This document shows, one piece after another, positions 13,396-17,891 of a stretch of 17,891 nt of DNA. The position numbers and the translations under genes were made by a program. The notes below the pieces were generated by a model that saw only the letters and a program-made list of their open reading frames with translations, made no database searches and was not told where the DNA came from. Position 1 is the stretch's first letter, and each line of letters starts with the position of its first letter. The stretch is taken from contig JWZX01001343.1 of the NCBI GenBank assembly GCA_001275005.1, positions 1-17,891 of the forward strand, given 5' to 3'. The stretch comes from Chrysochromulina tobinii. Lineage: Eukaryota; Haptophyta; Prymnesiales; Chrysochromulinaceae.

Positions 13396-16300
13396 ATGCT
13401 AAGGCTGCTCTTGTGCTTGGTGGCAATCGTGCAGCCTTCAGAACCGCTTCCGCCCGCTGAGCCGTCGCCTCCATCCTCGCCACCGTCGGAGCCATCGCCT
13501 CCCTTCGACCCTCCTCGTGCCGCTGACCCGGCCTCTCCACCTGAATCGCCACCATCGCCCTCGCCTCCATCCGCGCCTCCACCCGAGTCACCACCATGCC
13601 CTACTCCGCCGCCCAAACCACCGCCCATGACGCCACCTGAGCCACCGAGCACTCCGCCTCCACCCTCTGCTCCACCGCCCGCGCCATCGATCGTGGCGCT
13701 CGTGGCCGCGGACGATGACGAGAGCGAGGCCGCGTTCGCCGACTTCGACACGTTGCGCGTCTACTTCTGGCCACCGACGAGCGCGCCCACCGGCCTCGCC
13801 GGCCCCGACGGCCGCCTGGACAGACGAGCGGTCGACGCATTGCTGATCTTCTCATCAACGCTCTTGGGCGACTATTGGGCGACATGGAACTCGTCGACGG
13901 TGCTCGAGATTACTTTTGGCGTGGTCGACCCAGCGAGTGCCCCCACGCCCGGCGCCTTCACCGTCCGCTGCCGCGCGGGCAATCGCATCACGTCGGCCGC
14001 CGCGCCGTCCGCCGAGTGCAGCTCCATCTCGCCGCAGCTCGAGGGTCGTTGGGGCTATGCGGTGCGCCCGTCGCCGCTGCGGCTCACGTCGTTCGTCGCC
14101 TTTGACCCCGACGATGGCGACGAGGTGTGCGGCGAGGGCGACGTGCTGACCCTCGTCTTCAGCGCGCCCACCGACCGCGGCCGCCTTGGCGCCTCCGGCC
14201 CCTTGTTCGGCGTACCCTCGGATGGCACCGACGGCGGCGCCGCCACGGGCGCCGGCGGCGGTGATGGCCTCGTGCGGTATGATGGCGTTGGTGCGGCGGC
14301 GGCCGAGGCCGTCCCGCTCATCTCGGGCGGCGCGCTCGACGAGCTGCTCGCCTTTGAGCCCGCGCCGCCACCGTCCGCCAACCTCAGTGCCATCTGGCGA
14401 GACGACTCGACGTTGGTCATCACGATCCTCTCGTCGACACGGGAAACCTTGGAGGAAGGTCATGGCGCCGCCGCCGGCGCGAGCGGCGCCCTCGCGAGTG
14501 GGGGCGGCGGCGACGAGGCTGCGGCCGCTGCGACCTTCATTCGGCTCGGAGAGTTCCGAGCGACCACGCGGGCGGGCGCGGCGCTTCGCGATGCGGCTCA
14601 GACGTCTGTGCACACAGTCACGACCTCGCCCGCCCTCTCGGGAAGCTGCGGGCGGCCGCCACAGATTGCCGCCTTCATCGCGGCCGACCCCGACGATGCC
14701 GACGCCGTGTGCTCCGATGGCGATGTGTACACGTTGCACTTTGACCGGGCGACGGACCAGCCGCCGGCGAGCTCGCGCGTCGAGATCGACCGGCTGCTCG
14801 CCTTTTCGCAGGCCATCGGGCGCGAGTACCACGGCAGGTGGGCCGACGCCTCAACGCTCTCCATTACGGCCGTGCGTGGCCACGCGCCGGCGCCCGAGCT
14901 AGGCATAGCTACGGCCTCCTTGCGCGGCCCGACGGTCACGGGAGCCACGCTCCTGAGGAATGCCAACCAGCGCTCGAGACCGTCCGCAAGCATCTCACCC
15001 CCGCTACAAGGGAGCTGCGGCGCGCCACCGACGGCGGAACGCCTAGAGCCAAGCGCGGGGCCGAGCGTGGGCGGGCGCGCCGTCACCGTCATTGGGCGCG
15101 GTCTCGTCTCGCCGAGCGCTGGCGCCGGCGCGGTGCGTTGTCGTTGGGAACGGCGATTGCCTCTGATGATCTCTGTTGACCTCTGATGATCTCTGATTGC
15201 CACCCTCATCAGGTGCGTTGTCTGTGGGAACGGTGGCCACCAGAGGCTGAAGCCCCGGCGCCGTCCACCGACGGCGCGTCGCCGCCCGGCACACCGCCCG
15301 GCAGCGAGCCGGAGGCAGGCACCTGTGAGTCTGCCGAGACCGAGCCCGACGCGCCTGACGCGCCGCCGCCGCCACCGCCACCTCCCTTTGTGCGTGTGGA
15401 AGCACCACAACGACCGTTACACGTCGCTGCGGACGCCGTCGTGTGCATCGCGCCGCGTTCGCTGCGGGCGGCCAATGTGTCCGTGCGCGTGGACAGGGGA
15501 GATGGGGTCGTCGTGCCTCTCGTCGAAGCGCCCAGCGCAGCTGCCACCGGTGCTGCCGGCGCCGTCGCGGGCGCCCCATCAGGGCTCGTGTACGCCTACT
15601 ACGCCCCCACGATCATCTCCGCCGTGGAGCCCTTAGGGGGTCCCTACCAAGGGGGGGACGCGCCTCACTGTGCATGGCTCCTTTTTCGAGCGCCGGCCCG
15701 CCCTCGAGCGCCGTGGCGGGCGCCCACTGTGCCGGTTCGGGCTCGCTGTGGGGAGCCTCGCTGTGGGGCCTCCCGGCGGCGTGGCGCGCGCCGAGACCGC
15801 CACCGCTGCGCTCGCTCTGGCTGCGGCGACGGCCGCGGCCGCCGCCGCTGCTGCGAGCTTCGAGGCAGGTTACGAGCCGGAGAGCTATGATCTCGAGTCC
15901 TCCTCGGTTCCGTCAGATGGCCACCAGATCGCCTCCTCGGTTCCGTCAGAGGCTGATTACGAGCCGGAGAGCTATGATCTCGAGTCTCCTGAGGACGTGG
16001 GCGTGGGCGGCGGGGCGGCGCTGTCGGCGCTGTCCGGTCCGACATTGTACGTGCCTGCTGTGTGGAATGGCAGCAGCCGTGCCACGTGTCTCGCGCCCGC
16101 CTGGCCGCGCCGCTGGTGGCCGCCCGAAGCTTCCAACGGTCGTCTCTCGTCGCTCGCGCTCGGCTTCCTACCGGACGGAGCCGAGGAGGCGATCTGGTGG
16201 CCGCGGAGCGACGGCACGCTCACGACGGCGCCGCGCTGGGCGCACCTTGATTCACAGCTATCGGCCGTACGGCCGGCGAGCGGTCCGCGCGCTGCTGGCA

Positions 16301-17891
16301 CGCGCGTGACGATTCTTGGGCGCGGGCTGGGCGTCTATGCCGACGAGGTCGGGAGCGACTTCCCCTCGTTGTGCCATCTGGGCGGGGCGCCACCCACGCC
16401 GGTGCACGCCATTGACGAAACACGAGACGAGCTCGTGTGCGAGATGCCTGCATGCCTTGGATGCTCGTCGAGAGCCGGTCCCGGTACGGCTGCCGCCGCT
16501 GCCGCCGCCGACGACGACCCGCCATGCTGCCGTTGGGGTGCGGCCCTACCCGTCGCGGTGGCCCTCAACGGCCGTGACTGGGTCGGTGGGCAGCCGCCCG
16601 TGCGCTTCCGCTACTATGATCCACCCTCGGTGAGCGCCCTCGGGGCTCTGCCCGTGGGCTCGCCTCTAGCTGGCCCGTCTCTCGGCGGCACTCCGGTCAC
16701 CGTGCGCGGGCGCGGCTTCCAAACTGTGCCCAACGTGGCGCTCGACGCGCGATGCCGCTTTGGGCACGTGGTCGTGGGCGTGGCGCGCGTGAGCGACCAG
16801 GAGGTGCTGTGTGTGACGCCACCGCACCGCAGCGGCACCGTGTCCGTCGCCGTCGCCGCTAATGGAGTCGACTTTGTACCCAGCGCCAACGGCGGAGGCA
16901 GCACGGCGCCCAGCACGACGCCAGGCGCGGGCTTCACATTCGAGTACCAATGCACGGGCTACCCCGACGGGCCGACGTGCGTGGCCCACCGATTGCCTCC
17001 CTCATCAGGGCGCGTCGCTGATTGCCTCCCTCATCAGGGCGCGTCGCTGATTGCCTCCCTCATCAGGGCGCTGATTGCCTCCCTCATCCCGACGTGCGTG
17101 GCCGATCCCAACTGCGGCGGGTGCAAGTGCTCCAGCATGCAAGTGCTCACCACGGCGCCTCGCCCTTCCCCACAGGTGCGTGGCCGATCCCAACTGCGGC
17201 TGGTGCGATGATCCGGGTGTGGGCTGCCTCGCGTGCGTCGGCTTGGGCGAGGGCGGCCGAGGCGGCTGTACCTCCGACGATGGCGGCGCGAGCTTCACGT
17301 GCAGCTCGGTGGCGGGCGCGTCGGCGTGCGGTGCCCCTGCCGGGCAGTGCAGTACGCTCTCATGGCGTCACCCTGTGCTACTCCCCGGCGGGCCGCCCGA
17401 CGTGAGCATCACCACGGAGCTGCTCAACCGCAGCTTCGCCATGTATCAGCTCACCCCTCGGCACACGAACTTTGCAATGAGGATTTCACTCGAGACGCCG
17501 GGATGGGCGCGCTCCGTGACCCTCTTCGCTCGCAAGGACTTGCCGCCCTCAGGCCGCCCCCCACTCGACTACCTCCGAGTGGAGCGCCCAGCGACCGTCG
17601 TCTCCAGCGACCGGCGCCAGATCGTCGAGATCGGGCCGACGGAGCTCGGCTGTTCACAGCGCGAGACGCGGCGTGAAGACGGTCGCTGGCCGCAGCTGCG
17701 CGCGCAGAGCGAGCGTTCCATTAACGGAACTCGCTGGACGCAGATCGAGCGCGAGCTTGTGGGAGCGCTCTACCCGCCGACGCACCGCTGGGATGGTGGC
17801 GCCTCAGGGGCCGACGAACCCGATTGGCTCGCCGAGAGCGGCGGCGTGGGCGGGGGTGGGGGCGGCGGCGGAGGCGGTGGCGGGGGCGGGG
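13396..17891 (+). CDS. Giant secreted mosaic protein: Pro-rich stalk, DPDD modules, IPT/TIG and PSI domains (3'-truncated by the window)
   Basis: The start is ATG 13396 (context AAAAAAATGC), encoding a signal peptide MLRLLLCLVAIVQP, then a Ser/Pro/Glu-rich stalk to about 13689. Three modules follow (about 13690-14052, 14080-14650, 14650-15025) of the pattern AADPDDADAVCSDGDVYTL with downstream LLAFS, W.D.STL.IT and LxGSCG. I recall similar modules in large marine-protist proteins. Then come four IPT/TIG domains (about 15028-15627, 15604-16095, 16252-16626, 16624-16947; SVGGRAVTVIGRGL, GGTPVTVRGRGF, CRFG, CxAP) and a PSI-like CVADPNCGWCDDPGVGC from 17177. The reading uses exons 13396-15132, 15213-16976 and 17176 onward, plus one frame slip in the G run 15651-15657. 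The last exon is open to the window end, finishing in a Gly tract. This is probably a cell-surface or matrix protein; the ligand is unknown. Confidence 0.75.
15133..15212 (+). other. Intron 1 (80 nt, phase 0) with duplicated exon start
   Basis: Unspliced reading hits a stop at 15184. Removing GTGCGT...CTCATCAG joins GAGA to VRCLWERWPPEAEAP in frame. The first 21 intron bases match the first 21 bases of the next exon at 19 positions. Inside is a 20-bp tandem repeat (CTCTGATGATCTCTG twice), then CTGATTGCC...CATCAG, a branch-point-plus-acceptor arrangement. Confidence 0.8.
15651..15657 (+). other. Apparent +1 frameshift in a G7 homopolymer
   Basis: Before the run, frame 3 reads VEPLGGPYQGG. After it, frame 1 reads TRLTVHGSFFERRPA. 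Together these make a textbook IPT opening (GGPYQGGTRLTVHG) if the run had six G instead of seven. It could be a sequencing or assembly error, a real null allele, or frameshifting. Confidence 0.8.
15870..15985 (+). repeat. 87-bp duplication with nested 33-bp-spaced repeat in an IPT insert
   Basis: TTACGAGCCGGAGAGCTATG occurs at 15870 and again at 15957, encoding YEPESYDLES twice. CCTCCTCGGTTCCGTCAGA occurs at 15899-15917 and 15932-15950. The block sits in an Ala-rich insert that interrupts the second IPT domain. Confidence 0.88.
15919..16202. repeat. 30-bp inverted repeat within the coding sequence
   Basis: 15919-15948 equals the reverse complement of 16173-16202 at 28 of 30 positions. The downstream arm is natural-looking coding (PDGAEEAIWWP); the upstream arm lies in the repetitive insert and is probably the copy. 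Confidence 0.88.
16977..17175 (+). other. Intron 2 (199 nt, or 82 nt with an alternative donor)
   Basis: Joining 16976 to 17176 restores PDGPTCVADPNCGWCDD, a continuous PSI-like domain, and moves from frame 1 to frame 2 as required. The acceptor is CCTTCCCCACAG/GTGCG. GTGCGTGGCC appears at the donor (16977), at 17094 and at the exon start (17176); the last two copies share 25 identical bases. A donor at 17094 would also splice in frame and add 39 residues. Confidence 0.75.
16991..17090 (+). repeat. 24-29-bp tandem repeat of branch-point/acceptor-like units in intron 2
   Basis: Units with GATTGCCTCCCTCATCAGGG start at 16991, 17020, 17049 and 17073 (the last ends in CATCCC). Three are preceded by CT, giving CTGAT, which fits a branch-point consensus, followed by a pyrimidine tract and CAG. 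The same motif ends intron 1. Confidence 0.85.

Noticed and set aside
13107-13751. A Gly-rich minus-strand ORF of 214 residues
   Set aside because: It is the complement of the Ser/Pro-coding stalk of the giant secreted protein.
15443-16309. A 288-residue plus-strand ORF in frame 2
   Set aside because: Arg-rich shadow of the IPT/TIG exon; the exon frames show IPT motifs on both sides of the frame slip.

Overview
This looks like a nuclear segment of a unicellular eukaryotic alga with a GC-rich genome. The pointers are long Ser/Pro (pherophorin- or extensin-like) tracts, large mosaic secreted proteins with IPT/TIG, PSI and GC-x-D...DDGSC modules, short GT-AG introns, and a cellular RNA-silencing RNA-dependent RNA polymerase. 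A haptophyte-like alga is my best guess, from protein style only. There are no operons, ribosome binding sites, rRNAs, tRNAs or CRISPR arrays.

Layout: (1) 1-3294 (+) is the 3' part of a large type I membrane protein: Pro-rich stalk, three Cys modules, a bacterial-adhesin-like module, minisatellite-encoded repeats, one transmembrane segment and a Ser-rich tail. (2) 3879-5297 (-) is a HemW-type radical SAM protein. (3) 5562-9707 (+), divergent from HemW, is a 1381-residue RDR-type RNA-dependent RNA polymerase with two CCHC zinc knuckles just before the catalytic domain. (4) 10335-11123 (-) contains an intracellular lipid-binding protein (FABP-like) fold. (5) 11321-13055 is a terminal-inverted-repeat element of about 1.7 kb. 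It is full of GATACATGTATC-type palindromes, carries a broken gene fragment, and is flanked by a candidate 8-bp target duplication. (6) 13396 to the window end (+) is the 5' part of a second giant secreted protein: signal peptide, Pro-rich stalk, three DPDD modules, four IPT/TIG domains and a PSI domain. Reading it needs two introns and one apparent single-base frameshift in a G run.

The most interesting signals are the RDR with tandem zinc knuckles; the palindrome-packed TIR element; and two introns in the last gene whose 5' ends are near-exact duplicates of the start of the downstream exon, one of them with multiplied branch-point/acceptor-like motifs. That pattern suggests introns born or remodelled by tandem duplication. 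The genes do not form an obvious joint pathway; the two giant surface proteins share an architectural style but no clear common function.
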